Shown: in pieces, positions 1 through 10,343 of the stretch
Layout of the letters: each line of letters begins with the position of its first letter
Position numbering within the stretch: the stretch's first letter is position 1
NCBI RefSeq assembly: GCF_022559585.1
Contig: NZ_CP087114.1
Coordinates: 1,467,095-1,531,094, forward strand
DNA length: 64,000 bases
Direction: 5' to 3'
Source of the DNA: Bartonella machadoae
Lineage (GTDB): Bacteria > Pseudomonadota > Alphaproteobacteria > Rhizobiales > Rhizobiaceae
The notes under the pieces: generated by a model
What the model was told of the DNA's origin: nothing
Seen by the model: the letters and a program-made list of their open reading frames with translations, nothing else
Databases searched by the model: none
Position numbers and translations under genes: made by a program

Positions 1-1510
1 AACCAATGTCTAACCCCCCAACTGTTGATGCTGCAGTATGAAGAATACCAAACCCATTCCATTCCTCACTAAGGGCTCCAACACTATCAGCTAATTTTGC
101 CAGATTTTTTAAAACAGCTAATCCTTCTTTCCCTGAAACAGCGCCTTCCCCAATAAGGATAAGCGGTCTCTTCGCTTCTTTTAAGACATTTAAAAATGGA
201 TCTTCTTCACGAATAAGCGCACTCAATGCTTCAGTCCCAACTCCAAGATAAGAATAAGGATAACGTAAATCGACTTTCTCACCAATTAATGCGATGGGAA
301 ATTGTCCCATTCGTTGACGCTTTAAAATACGTGCATTTAAAACAGCAGCCTCATGACGCGGGTTAGAGCCTACGATAAGCAATGCATCAGCCTGTTCAAT
401 CCCTGCAATGGTTGGATTAAAAATATAACTCGAACGCCCTAATTCAGACGATAAAGCCATTCCTCGTTGACGACAATCAAAAATCTTTGATCCTAGTGAA
501 ATCAGTAATTTTTTAAGCGCATACATTTCTTCAATAGATGCAAGATCTCCTGCAATTGCTCCGATTTTTTCTGGCAAAGTTTTGGAAACCACCATTTTAA
601 TCTTTTCAAAAGCCTCTGTCCAACTTACAGGCTGAAATTTTCCATCTTTACGTACATAGGGTCTATCAAGCCTCTGAGTGCGTAATCCATCCCAAATAAA
701 GCGCGTCTTATCAGAAATCCATTCCTCATTTACATCTTCATTTGTACGCGGCATAATTCGCATAACTTCACGACCGCGACTATCAATGCGGATCGCGCTG
801 CCAAGTGCATCCATGACATCAATCGATTCCGTTTTAACCAATTCCCAAGGACGAGCATGAAATGCATAAGGTTTTGAGGTTAAAGCTCCTACTGGACAAA
901 GATCAATAACATTTCCTTGCAACTCAGATGTCATTGCTTTTTCAAGATATGTGGTAATTTCAGCATCTTCACCACGACCTATCAAACCAAGTTCAGAAAT
1001 ACCCGCAACTTCTGTTGTAAAACGAACACAACGCGTGCAATGAATGCATCGTGTCATAATAGTTTTTACAAGTGGACCAATATATTTATCTTCTACAGCA
1101 CGCTTGTTTTCTGTATATCGAGAACAATCACGCCCATAGAACATGGCTTGATCTTGAAGATCGCATTCTCCTCCTTGATCACAAACAGGACAATCCAAAG
1201 GGTGATTGATGAGTAGGAACTCCATCACACCCTCACGTGCTTTTCTTACCATTTCTGTATTGGTAAAAATTTCTGGCGCTTCACCATTTGGTCCCAATCG
1301 TAAATCGCGAACTCCCATAGCACAAGAAGCCTGCGGTTTTGGAGGTCCGTCTTTAACCTCAACCAAACACATACGACAATTTCCAGCAATTGATAAAGAT
1401 TCATGAAAACAAAAACGCGGTATTTCAGCACCAGCAGCCTCAGCAGCTTGAAGCAGCGTATAATAATCAGGAACTTCAATTTCTTTACCATCAACTTTGA
1501 TATTTACCAT
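1..1510 (-). CDS. nuoG: NADH-quinone oxidoreductase subunit G (N-terminal part, runs off left edge)
   Basis: Iron-sulfur subunit of the peripheral arm of respiratory complex I, passing electrons from NuoF towards ubiquinone. The frame is open from an ATG at 1510 to the window edge, giving about 503 residues; the C-terminal end is outside. The N-terminus reads as a [2Fe-2S] ferredoxin domain (GNCRMC), followed by the CPVCDQGGECDLQ and CIHCTRC cysteine clusters and then a molybdopterin-oxidoreductase-like domain. It lies downstream of nuoF with a 65-base gap and is the last nuo gene visible. Family assignment is secure; only the missing 3' end limits the call. Confidence 0.96.
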   Translation of the reverse strand, partial: MVNIKVDGKEIEVPDYYTLLQAAEAAGAEIPRFCFHESLSIAGNCRMCLVEVKDGPPKPQASCAMGVRDLRLGPNGEAPEIFTNTEMVRKAREGVMEFLLINHPLDCPVCDQGGECDLQDQAMFYGRDCSRYTENKRAVEDKYIGPLVKTIMTRCIHCTRCVRFTTEVAGISELGLIGRGEDAEITTYLEKAMTSELQGNVIDLCPVGALTSKPYAFHARPWELVKTESIDVMDALGSAIRIDSRGREVMRIMPRTNEDVNEEWISDKTRFIWDGLRTQRLDRPYVRKDGKFQPVSWTEAFEKIKMVVSKTLPEKIGAIAGDLASIEEMYALKKLLISLGSKIFDCRQRGMALSSELGRSSYIFNPTIAGIEQADALLIVGSNPRHEAAVLNARILKRQRMGQFPIALIGEKVDLRYPYSYLGVGTEALSALIREEDPFLNVLKEAKRPLILIGEGAVSGKEGLAVLKNLAKLADSVGALSEEWNGFGILHTAASTVGGLDIG

Positions 1511-1575
1511 CACTCATCCAGCCTATGGATAATCCACTTAAAACTTGCATTTCATTGCTCTTAAAACAAAATCCT

Positions 1576-2883
1576 CTATCCAACTGCTTCCAAAGCAATA
1601 TTTTTTCTTTGCACCACATTTCGCGTATAATCATCAATTCTACGCTCGATTTCTGGACGAAAATTGCGTATCAATCCTTGTATAGGCCATGCTGCGGCAT
1701 CTCCAAGTGCGCAAATAGTGTGCCCTTCAACCTGTTTAGACACTTCAAACAAAAGATCAATCTCACGTTTTTGCGCCCTTCCTTCAACCATACGCCCTAA
1801 AAGGCGCATCATCCACCCCGTACCTTCACGGCATGGCGTACACTGACCACAACTCTCATGCTTGAAAAAAGCAGCTATCCGCCAAATTGCCTTGATAATA
1901 TCGGTTGATTTATCCATAACAATCATTCCACCTGTGCCAAAAGAAGATCCTACTTCTCGCATCCCATCAAAATCCATGATTGCATCGATCATATCTTCAC
2001 CACGAACAACTGGACAAGAAGCTCCCCCTGGAATAACGGCTAAAAGGTTATTCCATCCTCCACGAATACCACCCGTATGCTTTTCAATTAATTCACGGAA
2101 TGAAACACCAAGAGCATCTTCAAATGTACAAGGTGCATTTACGTGCCCAGAAACCATAAACAATTTTGTTCCAACATTATTGGCACGCCCAATCGATGCA
2201 AACCACGAAGCACCACGCCGTAAAATTGTTGGAACAACGGCAATAGACTCCACATTATTCACTGTTGTTGGACAACCATAAACACCCATATTGGCAGGGA
2301 ATGGTGGCTTAAGCCGAGGTTGCCCTTTTTTCCCCTCAAGACTTTCAAGAAGAGCTGTTTCTTCGCCACAAATATAGGCACCTGCACCATGATGAATAAT
2401 GATATCGCAAGCATGACCATATTTTGTTTTTTTGCCAAGTAAGCCCGCATCATAACACTCATCAACGGCAGCTTGAAGTGCTTCACGCTCACGAATATAT
2501 TCACCGCGAATATAAATAAAAGCAACATTTGCCCCCATAGCAAAAGTAGCAATTGCACATCCTTCAATTAAAGTATGGGGATCATGCCGCAAAATATCGC
2601 GATCTTTACATGTTCCAGGCTCTGATTCATCGGCATTGACAACCAAATAATGGGGACGACCATCACTTTGTTTTGGCATAAAAGACCACTTCATTCCAGT
2701 AGGAAAACCAGCACCTCCACGCCCACGTAAACCCGATGCCTTCATCTCATCAATGATCCAATCACGGCCTTTTTCAATAATTGCCTTGGTGCCATCCCAA
2801 TGCCCACGAGAGATTGCAGCTTTTAATGATTTGTCCTTCAAACCATAAATATTGGTGAAAATGCGGTCTTTATCAGCCAGCAT
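1576..2883 (-). CDS. nuoF: NADH-quinone oxidoreductase subunit F (NADH- and FMN-binding)
   Basis: NADH dehydrogenase subunit of complex I; it oxidises NADH with FMN and a [4Fe-4S] cluster. The NADH/FMN loop [13 protein letters not shown] lies near residue 60, the nucleotide-binding stretch around [13 protein letters not shown] is central, and the C-terminal [12 protein letters not shown] cluster motif with a later cysteine is intact. Length is about 435 residues, as usual. I chose the ATG at 2883 because the protein then starts [14 protein letters not shown], the usual rhizobial N-terminus, with a GGGGGAGG stretch directly upstream. An in-frame ATG at 2913 adds ten residues and has its own GAGGA upstream, so it cannot be excluded. 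It sits between nuoE and nuoG. Confidence 0.96.
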   Translation of the reverse strand: MLADKDRIFTNIYGLKDKSLKAAISRGHWDGTKAIIEKGRDWIIDEMKASGLRGRGGAGFPTGMKWSFMPKQSDGRPHYLVVNADESEPGTCKDRDILRHDPHTLIEGCAIATFAMGANVAFIYIRGEYIREREALQAAVDECYDAGLLGKKTKYGHACDIIIHHGAGAYICGEETALLESLEGKKGQPRLKPPFPANMGVYGCPTTVNNVESIAVVPTILRRGASWFASIGRANNVGTKLFMVSGHVNAPCTFEDALGVSFRELIEKHTGGIRGGWNNLLAVIPGGASCPVVRGEDMIDAIMDFDGMREVGSSFGTGGMIVMDKSTDIIKAIWRIAAFFKHESCGQCTPCREGTGWMMRLLGRMVEGRAQKREIDLLFEVSKQVEGHTICALGDAAAWPIQGLIRNFRPEIERRIDDYTRNVVQRKNIALEAVG

Positions 2884-3024
2884 CCCTCCCCCTTTTTCTC
2901 TTGCTCCTAGCATTCTTAGTTTTTCCTCAAATGCAATTATTAGACATCTTTTTAAAAATTTTTACTTTTGATTAAATATTGCCACAATGGATAAAATAAT
3001 AAAATATCTTTCAAAAAATACTTA

Positions 3025-3693
3025 TTATTCGTCCATTCCATTCTTACCCTTTTTCTTTGAAGACTTAAACGACTTCTTTTCTTCTTCATCAATGAGAGAT
3101 GTTAAACCATTAATCGGCTCAGATGATTTACGACTATTTTGTGGTCCAACCGCTATCTCAGCGCCTTTACCCGCCGCAAATGCATCAATAATTTCTTCAA
3201 GACGCTCAGCGGTAAGATCTTCATAAGTATCCTTAAAAATCATAATCATGGGAGCATTTACACAAGCGCCAAGACACTCCACCTCTTCCCATGATAATGT
3301 TCCATCTTGATTGGTAATAAAAGGTTCATGATGAATTTTTTTCTGACAAACTTTAATTAATTCACCAGATCCACGTAACATACAAGGTGTTGTACCACAA
3401 ACTTGAATATGCGCTTTTGTTCCAACGGGTTGAAGCTGAAATTGAGTATAAAAAGTGGCCACTTCTAGAACACGAATATAAGCCATAGAAAGAAGCTCAG
3501 CGACATGCTCAATCGCAGCACGTGTGACCCACCCATCTTGTTCTTGTGCACGCATTAATAATGGAATGACAGCAGATTGCTCACGCCCGATAGGATATTT
3601 TTCTATCGTTTTCTTCACCCATATCTGATTTTCAGTTGTAAAAGAAAACTCTGCGGGTTGGTAAACATCATCTGCAAGACGGCGTACAGACAT
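3025..3693 (-). CDS. nuoE: NADH-quinone oxidoreductase subunit E
   Basis: The 24-kDa-type thioredoxin-fold subunit of complex I, which carries a [2Fe-2S] cluster beside NuoF. The four ligands are visible as the CGTTPCM pair and the CLGAC pair about 40 residues later. Length is 222 residues; the C-terminal 50 or so are a low-complexity lysine/serine-rich tail of the kind seen in alphaproteobacterial NuoE. Its ATG overlaps the end of nuoD by one base, so translation is probably coupled. About 140 bases separate it from nuoF. Confidence 0.96.
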   Translation of the reverse strand: MSVRRLADDVYQPAEFSFTTENQIWVKKTIEKYPIGREQSAVIPLLMRAQEQDGWVTRAAIEHVAELLSMAYIRVLEVATFYTQFQLQPVGTKAHIQVCGTTPCMLRGSGELIKVCQKKIHHEPFITNQDGTLSWEEVECLGACVNAPMIMIFKDTYEDLTAERLEEIIDAFAAGKGAEIAVGPQNSRKSSEPINGLTSLIDEEEKKSFKSSKKKGKNGMDE

Positions 3694-4883
3694 TAGCGAT
3701 CAACCTCCCCAAAAACAATATCAATCGAGCCTAAAATAGCTGTAGCATCTGCCAACATATGACCTCTTGTTAAAAAATCCATAGCTTGAAGATGTGCAAA
3801 GCCCGGAGCGCGCAACTTAACACGATAAGGCTTATTGGTTCCATCAGAAACAAGATAAACCCCAAACTCTCCCTTCGGAGCCTCTACAGCAACATATACC
3901 TCACCAGGAGGTGTATGGAAACCTTCCGTATAAAGTTTGAAGTGATGAATGAGCGCTTCCATCGAACTTTTCATTTCAGACCGTTTTGGAGGAACGATTT
4001 TACGATCTAAACTCGAAACTGGTCCATTTTTTTCGCTACCCAGTAAACGATCCACACATTGGCGCATAATTTTTGCTGATTGACGCATCTCTTCCATACG
4101 AATCAGATAACGATCATAACAATCGCTGTTTTTACCTACAGGAACATCAAACTCCATTTCATCATAACATTCATAAGGTTGGCTTTTACGCAAATCCCAT
4201 GGCACACCAGCCCCACGAATCATGACTCCAGAAAAGCCACGTGCCCAAGCTTCATCAATACTTACAACGCCAATATCTACATTACGCTGCTTAAAAATCC
4301 GATTTGGCGTTACAAGTGCATCAAGTTTTCCAAGAGCAATGAGAAATGGATCAATAAAATTACCAATATCCTCAATTAAAGATTCTGGTAAGTCTTGATG
4401 TACACCACCAGGACGAAAATAATTTGCATGAAGACGTGCTCCACACGCACGCTCATAAAAAATCATTAATCTTTCACGTTGCTCGAACCCCCAAAGTGGT
4501 GGTGTTAAAGCACCAACATCCATTGCCTGCGTTGTTACATTAAGCAGATGATTCAGAATGCGCCCAATTTCAGAAAATAAAACTCGGATTAACTGCCCGC
4601 GTTTGGGAACTTCAACCCCCAATAACTTCTCAACAGCAAGCACAAAAGCATGCTCCTGATTCATAGGAGCAACATAATCTAAACGATCTAAATAAGGACC
4701 AGCTTGAAGATAAGTCTTGGTCTCCATTAATTTTTCAGTGCCACGATGCAACAATCCAATATGTGGATCTACACGCTCAACAACTTCACCGTCCAATTCC
4801 AGAACCATGCGCAAAACCCCATGCGCTGCAGGATGCTGCGGCCCAAAATTGATATTAAAGTTCCGAACATTGACCTCAGCCAC
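3693..4883 (-). CDS. nuoD: NADH-quinone oxidoreductase subunit D
   Basis: The 49-kDa-type subunit of complex I, which forms part of the quinone pocket with NuoB. The N-terminal [10 protein letters not shown] motif, LLHRGTEKL and a C-terminus ending [10 protein letters not shown] are all typical. I chose a GTG start at 4883, giving MAEVNVRNF and 396 residues, because AAGGGG lies six bases upstream. The earlier in-frame TTG at 4889 would sit directly against that ribosome-binding site. It is separate from nuoC here, with a gap of about 100 bases, rather than fused as in Escherichia coli. Confidence 0.96.
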   Translation of the reverse strand: MAEVNVRNFNINFGPQHPAAHGVLRMVLELDGEVVERVDPHIGLLHRGTEKLMETKTYLQAGPYLDRLDYVAPMNQEHAFVLAVEKLLGVEVPKRGQLIRVLFSEIGRILNHLLNVTTQAMDVGALTPPLWGFEQRERLMIFYERACGARLHANYFRPGGVHQDLPESLIEDIGNFIDPFLIALGKLDALVTPNRIFKQRNVDIGVVSIDEAWARGFSGVMIRGAGVPWDLRKSQPYECYDEMEFDVPVGKNSDCYDRYLIRMEEMRQSAKIMRQCVDRLLGSEKNGPVSSLDRKIVPPKRSEMKSSMEALIHHFKLYTEGFHTPPGEVYVAVEAPKGEFGVYLVSDGTNKPYRVKLRAPGFAHLQAMDFLTRGHMLADATAILGSIDIVFGEVDR

Positions 4884-4982
4884 AATCAACCCCTTACTTT
4901 TTTAACTTCATATCAAATTTTAACAACAAAATTTATCATACGATAAAAAAAATGATTACTTGAAAGTTTTATTACTCTCATA

Positions 4983-5615
4983 TTAAGTTTTATTCGTTCC
5001 AATATCATTTTTACCATCCGTTTTTCCATTACATGGTAAAGTACCATGATCTCCTTCCCAAGGAGAAAGAAAATCAAAATTACGCATTTCCTGTCGTAAA
5101 ATAACAGGTTCATAAATAACCCTCTTTGCTTCATTATCATAACGACATTCAACAAACCCCGTTACAGGGAAATCTTTACGCAAGGGATGCCCCTCAAATC
5201 CATAATCTGTTAAAATCCGTCTTAAATCTGGATGACCTGAAAATAAAATCCCGTACATATCATACACTTCGCGCTCATACCATTCTGCTCCAGAGTAAAC
5301 TGAGCAAGCAGAAGCAACGGGAGTATTTTCATCAGTACGCACTTTCACACGCAAGCGTAAATTCTCACGAGGAGACAAGAGCTGATAAGAGACATCAAAG
5401 CGCTTATCACGAGATGGATAATCAACTCCACTAATATCTGTAAGATTAATAAACTGGCAATGAGAATCATCACGAACAAAAATTAAAACATCCGTAATCG
5501 CATTGAGACGAGATATAACTGTCAACTCACCAAATGCAAAAACGGTTTCTTCAATTTTATCTCCTAATTTATTTTTCAAATAATTAGAAAGTTCAACCAA
5601 TGACTCATTTACCAT
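4983..5615 (-). CDS. nuoC: NADH-quinone oxidoreductase subunit C
   Basis: The 30-kDa-type subunit of the complex I peripheral arm. The signature around [37 protein letters not shown] is present near residues 110-150. I place the start at the ATG at 5615, giving 210 residues with AGGGGAAT upstream. The frame is open further upstream to 5801, but that extension reads as nuoB antisense-like sequence with no NuoC homology. The short gap to nuoB (11 bases) indicates one transcript. Confidence 0.95.
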   Translation of the reverse strand: MVNESLVELSNYLKNKLGDKIEETVFAFGELTVISRLNAITDVLIFVRDDSHCQFINLTDISGVDYPSRDKRFDVSYQLLSPRENLRLRVKVRTDENTPVASACSVYSGAEWYEREVYDMYGILFSGHPDLRRILTDYGFEGHPLRKDFPVTGFVECRYDNEAKRVIYEPVILRQEMRNFDFLSPWEGDHGTLPCNGKTDGKNDIGTNKT

Positions 5616-5626
5616 TAATAATTCCC

Positions 5627-6208
5627 CTATCGCTCTATAGAACCAGTACGACGGATTTTCTTTTGCAACAATAATATACCGTATAGTAACGCTTCCGCTG
5701 TAGGAGGACACCCTGGAACATAAATATCCACAGGCACAATACGATCGCATCCACGTACAACTGAATAAGAATAATGGTAATACCCACCCCCATTTGCACA
5801 TGACCCCATAGAAATCACATAACGCGGTTCTGGCATTTGATCATATACTTTTCTTAAAGCAGGTGCCATCTTATTTGTTAGGGTGCCCGCTACCACCATG
5901 ACATCTGATTGGCGAGGCGAAGCGCGTGGCGCATATCCAAAACGCTCATTATCATAGTGAGGCATTGAACATTGCATCATTTCAATAGCACAGCATGCCA
6001 AACCAAAACTCATCCACATTAAAGAACCGGTACGCGCCCAAGTAATCAAAGCATCTGCTGAGGTAACTAAAAAACCTTTATCTGACAATTCCGTATTAAT
6101 ATCACGAAAAAAACTATCATCAGAACCTATCAACTTTCCTGTATTAGGGTCAACAACTCCTCTTGGTTTGGGTGCAGTAATTGTTGTATTATTAGATATT
6201 AGTCCCAT
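5627..6208 (-). CDS. nuoB: NADH-quinone oxidoreductase subunit B
   Basis: The PSST-type subunit of complex I holding cluster N2, the last electron carrier before quinone. The cysteine ligands appear as [10 protein letters not shown], then SCANGGG and PGCPPT. Length is 193 residues, normal for Rhizobiales. Its start overlaps the end of nuoA by ten bases, so the two are probably translationally coupled. The protein has no unusual features. Confidence 0.96.
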   Translation of the reverse strand: MGLISNNTTITAPKPRGVVDPNTGKLIGSDDSFFRDINTELSDKGFLVTSADALITWARTGSLMWMSFGLACCAIEMMQCSMPHYDNERFGYAPRASPRQSDVMVVAGTLTNKMAPALRKVYDQMPEPRYVISMGSCANGGGYYHYSYSVVRGCDRIVPVDIYVPGCPPTAEALLYGILLLQKKIRRTGSIER

Positions 6209-6564
6209 TCAAGAGCCCCTTTTTTCCATTCATATATAAACCCGATGGTTAAAAGTGCTAAAAACATCATCATCGACCAAAAGCCAAACACGCCTATAGA
6301 AGTAAATGAAACAGCCCAAGGAAAAAGGAAAGCAACTTCAAGATCAAAAATAATAAATAAAATCGATACTAGATAAAAACGAATATCAAACTTCATGCGC
6401 GCATCATCGAACGAATTAAACCCACATTCATAAGCCGATAATTTTTCAGGATCAGGAGAGCGGTAAGCTACAATGTAAGGCATAATCAAAAGAACTCCAG
6501 CAATAACTGCTGAAACAATGATAAAAATCAAAACCGGTAAATAAGAGCCCAATAAATGAGTCAT
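6199..6564 (-). CDS. nuoA: NADH-quinone oxidoreductase subunit A
   Basis: Small membrane subunit of complex I at the junction of the membrane and peripheral arms. The 121 residues contain three hydrophobic segments (about 8-30, 62-82 and 90-110). The conserved loop [21 protein letters not shown] lies after the first segment, with the cysteine typical of the ND3 loop. It is the first gene of the nuo operon, reading leftwards. The promoter should lie in the roughly 300 bases between it and the tRNA-Asp gene. Confidence 0.95.
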   Translation of the reverse strand: MTHLLGSYLPVLIFIIVSAVIAGVLLIMPYIVAYRSPDPEKLSAYECGFNSFDDARMKFDIRFYLVSILFIIFDLEVAFLFPWAVSFTSIGVFGFWSMMMFLALLTIGFIYEWKKGALEWD

Positions 6565-6871
6565 AATCCTTTTCCACCTTAAGGGAATGATCTAGATTAA
6601 CACGACCATTCCGCACTGTTAAATTAAAACAGATGAATTATAATACCGCTCTTACCGTTTCAAAGACATGTTGAGCGATGCTTTTCCTAACATCATAGGT
6701 AACGCAGAGCAAAGAAAGACGCAAGCCCTATTCTTGATAAAGCGCGTAAAAAGAGAAAGGGAACATACATTTTAAGAATGAGAAACAATATAAAATAACG
6801 TTCTAAAAATCACATACCCTATATAAAGGGATTATGCTCAAAAACAAAATATCGCGAAAAAAATACGAAAA
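6565..6871. other. intergenic region upstream of nuoA
   Basis: This stretch should carry the nuo promoter on the minus strand and the trailer of tRNA-Asp. I see no open frame or hairpin strong enough to name, and no promoter element that I can place with confidence. Confidence 0.4.
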
Positions 6872-6948
6872 TGGCGCGAGTGACGGGGCTCGAACCCGCG
6901 ACCTCCGGCGTGACAGGCCAGCACTCTAACCAACTGAGCTACACCCGC
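6872..6948 (-). tRNA. tRNA-Asp (anticodon GUC)
   Basis: The minus strand folds as a complete cloverleaf. The acceptor GCGGGTG pairs with CACTCGC, followed by discriminator G and an encoded CCA. The D-stem is GCTC/GAGT, the anticodon loop is CTGTCAC with anticodon GTC, and the T-arm contains GGTTCGAGCC. Length is 77 bases including CCA. Confidence 0.97.
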
Positions 6949-7122
6949 GCACTTTCTTCGAACCAATTCACATTGGTATAGGTGGTCGTGTAAGCTGTTC
7001 ACTCGTTTATGTCAAGCAGGTATGTGTATTTTTAAAAAAAAATTATTAAACACTATCTTTATTCTTGCGTTTATAAAAAATTTTCCTTAAGGAGTGCTTA
7101 TTCGTTTGCTGATCATTGCATT

Positions 7123-7198
7123 GGGCGATTAGCTCAGCTGGTAGAGCGCCTCGTTTACACCGAGGATGTCGGGAGTTCGAGTCTCTCATCGCCCACCA
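7123..7198 (+). tRNA. tRNA-Val (anticodon UAC)
   Basis: Complete cloverleaf on the plus strand. The acceptor GGGCGAT pairs with ATCGCCC and an encoded CCA follows. The anticodon stem is CCTCG/CGAGG with loop TTTACAC, giving anticodon TAC. The T-loop is GTTCGAG. It is 76 bases including CCA. The decayed phage island starts about 100 bases beyond its 3' end, so this tRNA may have been the integration target. Confidence 0.97.
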
Positions 7199-7298
7199 TA
7201 TTGTTCTGCAATGCATGCAACCTACTGATTCTACGAGTGTTTTTTAAGGTTCGGGATGTGTGCATAAAGGTTAGGGAATAGGATTTCAAATCATGCCT

Positions 7299-7674
7299 CT
7301 AAAACGTGACATTTTTTTTGCTTTCCCTTTCTCTAATTGCTGCTAAAAATTCTCTGAAGAATTCTAAATCCTGTTGTGAAAAACTATTCAACATTCTCAC
7401 AAACATGCCGGTGATTTCACACCTCAACTGATCAGAAGGCTTGATCGTAAAACTAGACAAACATCAATTTCTGTCCTTAAACGTTCTGCCGCTTCTTGAT
7501 CTAAAGCGTAAAGCTCTAAGATCTTTTTCCATACCAAAGGGTACATATCTTTTTCCAATTTCTACTGATGATAAAAATCCTACAGATATGTTTAATTTCT
7601 CAGCTATATTCAAAAGACATTCAGAGTGATCAATGCGAAGTTTGCGTAAGCTTTTTCTCGAATGGTGTAACCAT
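7299..7674 (-). pseudogene. XRE/Cro-type phage repressor, frameshifted remnant
   Basis: Read on the minus strand from an ATG at 7674, the fragments join into one small helix-turn-helix protein of about 120 residues. The pieces are MVTPFEKKL, then LRKLRIDHSECLLNIAEKLN with SVGFLSSVEIGKR, then PLVWKKILELYALDQEAAERL, and finally a tail with LNSFSQQDLEFFREFL ending at a TAG at 7299. Moving between them needs about three frame changes. The order and the helix-turn-helix signature (AEKLNIS..FLSSVE) match short phage or toxin-antitoxin type regulators. The gene cannot give a working protein as it stands. Confidence 0.75.
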
Positions 7675-7795
7675 CTAAAATCCTATTGAAAAAGTGAATA
7701 TTCACTCCGATTCTAGCAAAGACTTTTAGATTTTTTTCTACAATTATTCTGAATCAGAAATTCTTTTCGAGAGATTTTTTAACGATTTAATCGTT

Positions 7796-7846
7796 TTAAT
7801 TTTTGATTATCCACCTTTTTAAATGTGCAAAGATATTGTCGAGCAT
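7796..7846 (-). pseudogene. duplicated 3' tail of a small phage lysis-region gene
   Basis: Only 16 codons are left: an ATG at 7846 reads MLDNIFAHLKRWIIKN and stops. This matches the tail MDAIDNVFAYLKQWFLKN found at the end of the fragment at 9979-10195. It begins about ten bases after the stop codon of the GHKL/nuclease pseudogene, so that gene is bracketed by two copies of the same phage-gene end. Confidence 0.6.
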
Positions 7847-7855
7847 ATATCAAAA

Positions 7856-9897
7856 TTAAACATTTAATGTAGAAATAAATGCTTCATTCCTTAATTTTGC
7901 ATCTTCCAATAAATCCCACCACTCTATTATTTTAATGAATCCCCGAAACTCTCCCTGTAGAGGCAAAATCCTTCCCCGCCCATTAGCTGTTTTTTGCCAT
8001 ATTGACGTTTGCGTTTTAAGTTCACCTTCTATATCAGCAATAATATAACAATCAAAAATACACTGCTCTGAAATCTTTATTTTCTTATTATCAAATGTCT
8101 TTATACGCTTTCCTCTAAGTTCATTGAGGTATTTGTTTATTTGAATTATGGGAGAGTAACCCGCTTGATAGTTTTTCTGACCTGGTCTTTTAAATTCCAC
8201 CAACATTAACTTATCTAGATCTGCATCAATACGACTTTCCAGTCCTAGAGCATATAATTGATCATAACATATTAAATCAGAACGACTTTTTTCTTTACTA
8301 TTCTTCACGATTTTTTTGATAGGCACATCCGAAGCAAAGTATCTTGTAAATGTTAATCGCTCATCAATAATCCATAAATCGTGAGTTAAACTTTCCTGAG
8401 ATTCAGGATCATCCCCCCGAACATTCATTGGACAAATAAGTTTATGCAATGTTTTTTCTAGATGCGACACTTCTTGACCATTAACATTTTTCTTAACCTC
8501 CATTATTAGTTTTTCTAAAATTTCAAGTATAACTTTACGGCGTATAACATACTCTGCTAACTGTCTTGTTTCTTCATCTTTAATTTCTTTTGCAAGCTCA
8601 GAAATTTTTGTAGAAAAGCTTTCCGTATTGGCATTTCCCGAAGTAATTTCACGATATATTTCTTCAATTCTCAAGTTTTGATTTTTTTCTCTCCTAAGCT
8701 TATAAATAGCCAGTGTTTTAACAAAGTCTTCTGTATTTTTTGCAGCTTTAGGTTTTTTTTTAATAAGTTGTCATAACTATCAAAGTGATAGGAAGGATGT
8801 GTTTTACAAAATTTTTTTAATTCATCTAAACGTTTTTTTTCATACTCTTTATTTTCTGGAGCAAGAACGCTCTCTATAATGTTACCAGCTACATCACGTA
8901 AAATATTATCCAATATGTTATTTTTAAAAGAAAAATTGGTTCTTTCTTGATTAACTCTATCATCTAAATACTGACCACTTATACAACCATGATACACCAG
9001 TTTTTGGTTTCCAATGCTCCCAAAACCAATCAGATTATCTATGCATTTAGTAATAACAGTGCGATTATGCGCAAAAAGATGCAGCTGATGGTTCCCCTTA
9101 AAATTGCGGTTAGCATCCTTTACACAAATAAAATTATGAACTTTTAATAAACCAAATTCTGGTGTTTCAAATGTAATCTCTCCTCGATTTTCTGTTAAAT
9201 AATTTTTAACTTTTTCCGCTAAATCAACAGATGTCTGATCATAACAAAAATTTATCTGAGGAATTTCTCCTAAAATTAAATCTGAAAAAAAATGTGCTCC
9301 AAGATGAGCAATAATTGTGTCAGTTTCGCGTGGAAAATATTTTTGATATTCAGCATCTCTTAAACCTGTAAAAATAATTTCTGTTCCGGTTATTTCTTAA
9401 TTAATCAGAGGTATTTTTGAATGATCAAGAAGCTGATTCTCTTCTTCTAAACAAAACTTAAAGCTTCTCTGATAAAGCTGATCTTCTTCAAGGAAGATAC
9501 TTTTAACTTGTATTTTCTTAAAGGCATCCAACCATAGGAGTCGCCCAACCCCTTTTCCTCCTTTTTTAAATTTAAAATTAGTATCTACAGCACGAAAAGC
9601 TTCAAAGTGCTCATCATCCAACCCTACGCCATTATCTTTAATTATAATTTCGAGTAATTCATTATTATCTATATCGCTGATTTTTATATCTATATTCCCC
9701 ATGCTTCTTGGATTTTTTTGCATAGAATCTTCATGTGCGTGAAGAGCGTTACTTACTGCTTCAAAAACAGGCTGCAAAGCTTCCATTTCAGTGGACGGTT
9801 TAGGAAAACGACGAATTCTTCCAATAAGATTTTCTCTCATAGAAAAATGTTCGCCTTTAGTCTTCTCTTGTTTTTTAATCACAACTTTTCTCATCAT
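7856..9897 (-). pseudogene. GHKL (HATPase_c) ATPase with C-terminal PD-(D/E)XK-like nuclease domain, interrupted
   Basis: One gene of about 680 codons is split into three pieces. The N-terminal part (9897-9397) carries the Bergerat ATP fold: N-box FEAVSNALHAHED, G1 DNGVGL and G2 GGKGVGRLL. An in-frame TAA at 9399-9397 ends it, but the same frame continues (TGTEIIFTGLRDAEYQ) down to about 8750. There a run of nine A would need one more base to join the last part (8674-7856, about 270 residues). That part holds DADLDKLMLVEFKRPG, the spacing expected of a PD-(D/E)XK nuclease active site. GHKL ATPases coupled to restriction-type nucleases are known from MutL/MORC-like defence contexts, so a defence role is plausible but inferred. 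The start could also be the ATG at 9840, which has AAAGGCGA upstream. Confidence 0.7.
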
Positions 9898-9978
9898 TTT
9901 TCTGATTTTTTAGACAATAATATTACTGAATATGCTAATTAACACGTATATTAATAATTTGTTATTATAGAGTAAAAT

Positions 9979-10195
9979 TTAATTCTTTAAAAACCACTGT
10001 TTTAAATAGGCAAAGACATTATCTATCGCATCCATAAGATACCCAAATCAAGGATGAGTAAAAAGAGAAAAAGGTCATCCACTTCATAAAACGTGACATC
10101 ATCTTCACACCCTGATAAGCGTTGATCATCTCATAAAGGAGCTTTCGTTCTCTCTCTGTAAGCCTTTGCTCGTCGCTCTTGGGTTTTCTGTTCAT
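9979..10195 (-). pseudogene. small phage membrane protein of the lysis region, frameshifted
   Basis: From an ATG at 10195 the protein reads MNRKPKSDEQRLTERERKLL, then a helix with MMSRFMKWMTFF, and then loses frame inside the membrane segment. The following codons continue as FLLILDLGIL in one frame and MDAIDNVFAYLKQWFLKN in another, ending at a TAA at 9979. Two small frame changes restore a protein of about 70 residues with one transmembrane segment. I do not know its function; its position after spanin-like genes suggests the lysis module of a phage. Confidence 0.55.
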
Positions 10196-10343
10196 CTTTC
10201 CAACCACATAAATGCGCCCCATGCTTGTTATGCTTTAAAATATCTCTTGCTAAATTGGCACTGATCACACCAACATCCTGCTGGTCCAAATAAATCGGCA
10301 ACCAACCACCACAACTCTCAATCCTCTTTTGCTGCGCACCCAA
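10131..10343 (-). pseudogene. Rz1-like outer spanin fragment (phage lysis)
   Basis: A 70-codon frame from a TTG at 10343 encodes a stretch with CGGWLPIYLDQQDV, then LARDILKHNKHGAHLCGW. This cysteine, CGGW, AxHNxxGxxxCGW layout is common in small Rz1-like lysis lipoproteins of alphaproteobacterial phages. No signal peptide precedes the cysteine here, and the start overlaps the spanin/holin-like frame upstream. I therefore regard it as a broken copy or the second half of a frameshifted gene. Confidence 0.45.

Noticed and set aside
5616..5801. N-terminal extension of nuoC to 5801
   Set aside because: It lies inside nuoB on the same strand in another frame, is rich in Cys/Trp/Tyr without NuoC similarity, and the ATG at 5615 has a good ribosome-binding site.
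7441..7629. 62-codon plus-strand frame
   Set aside because: It is the antisense of the frameshifted XRE gene, whose minus-strand reading gives a recognisable helix-turn-helix.
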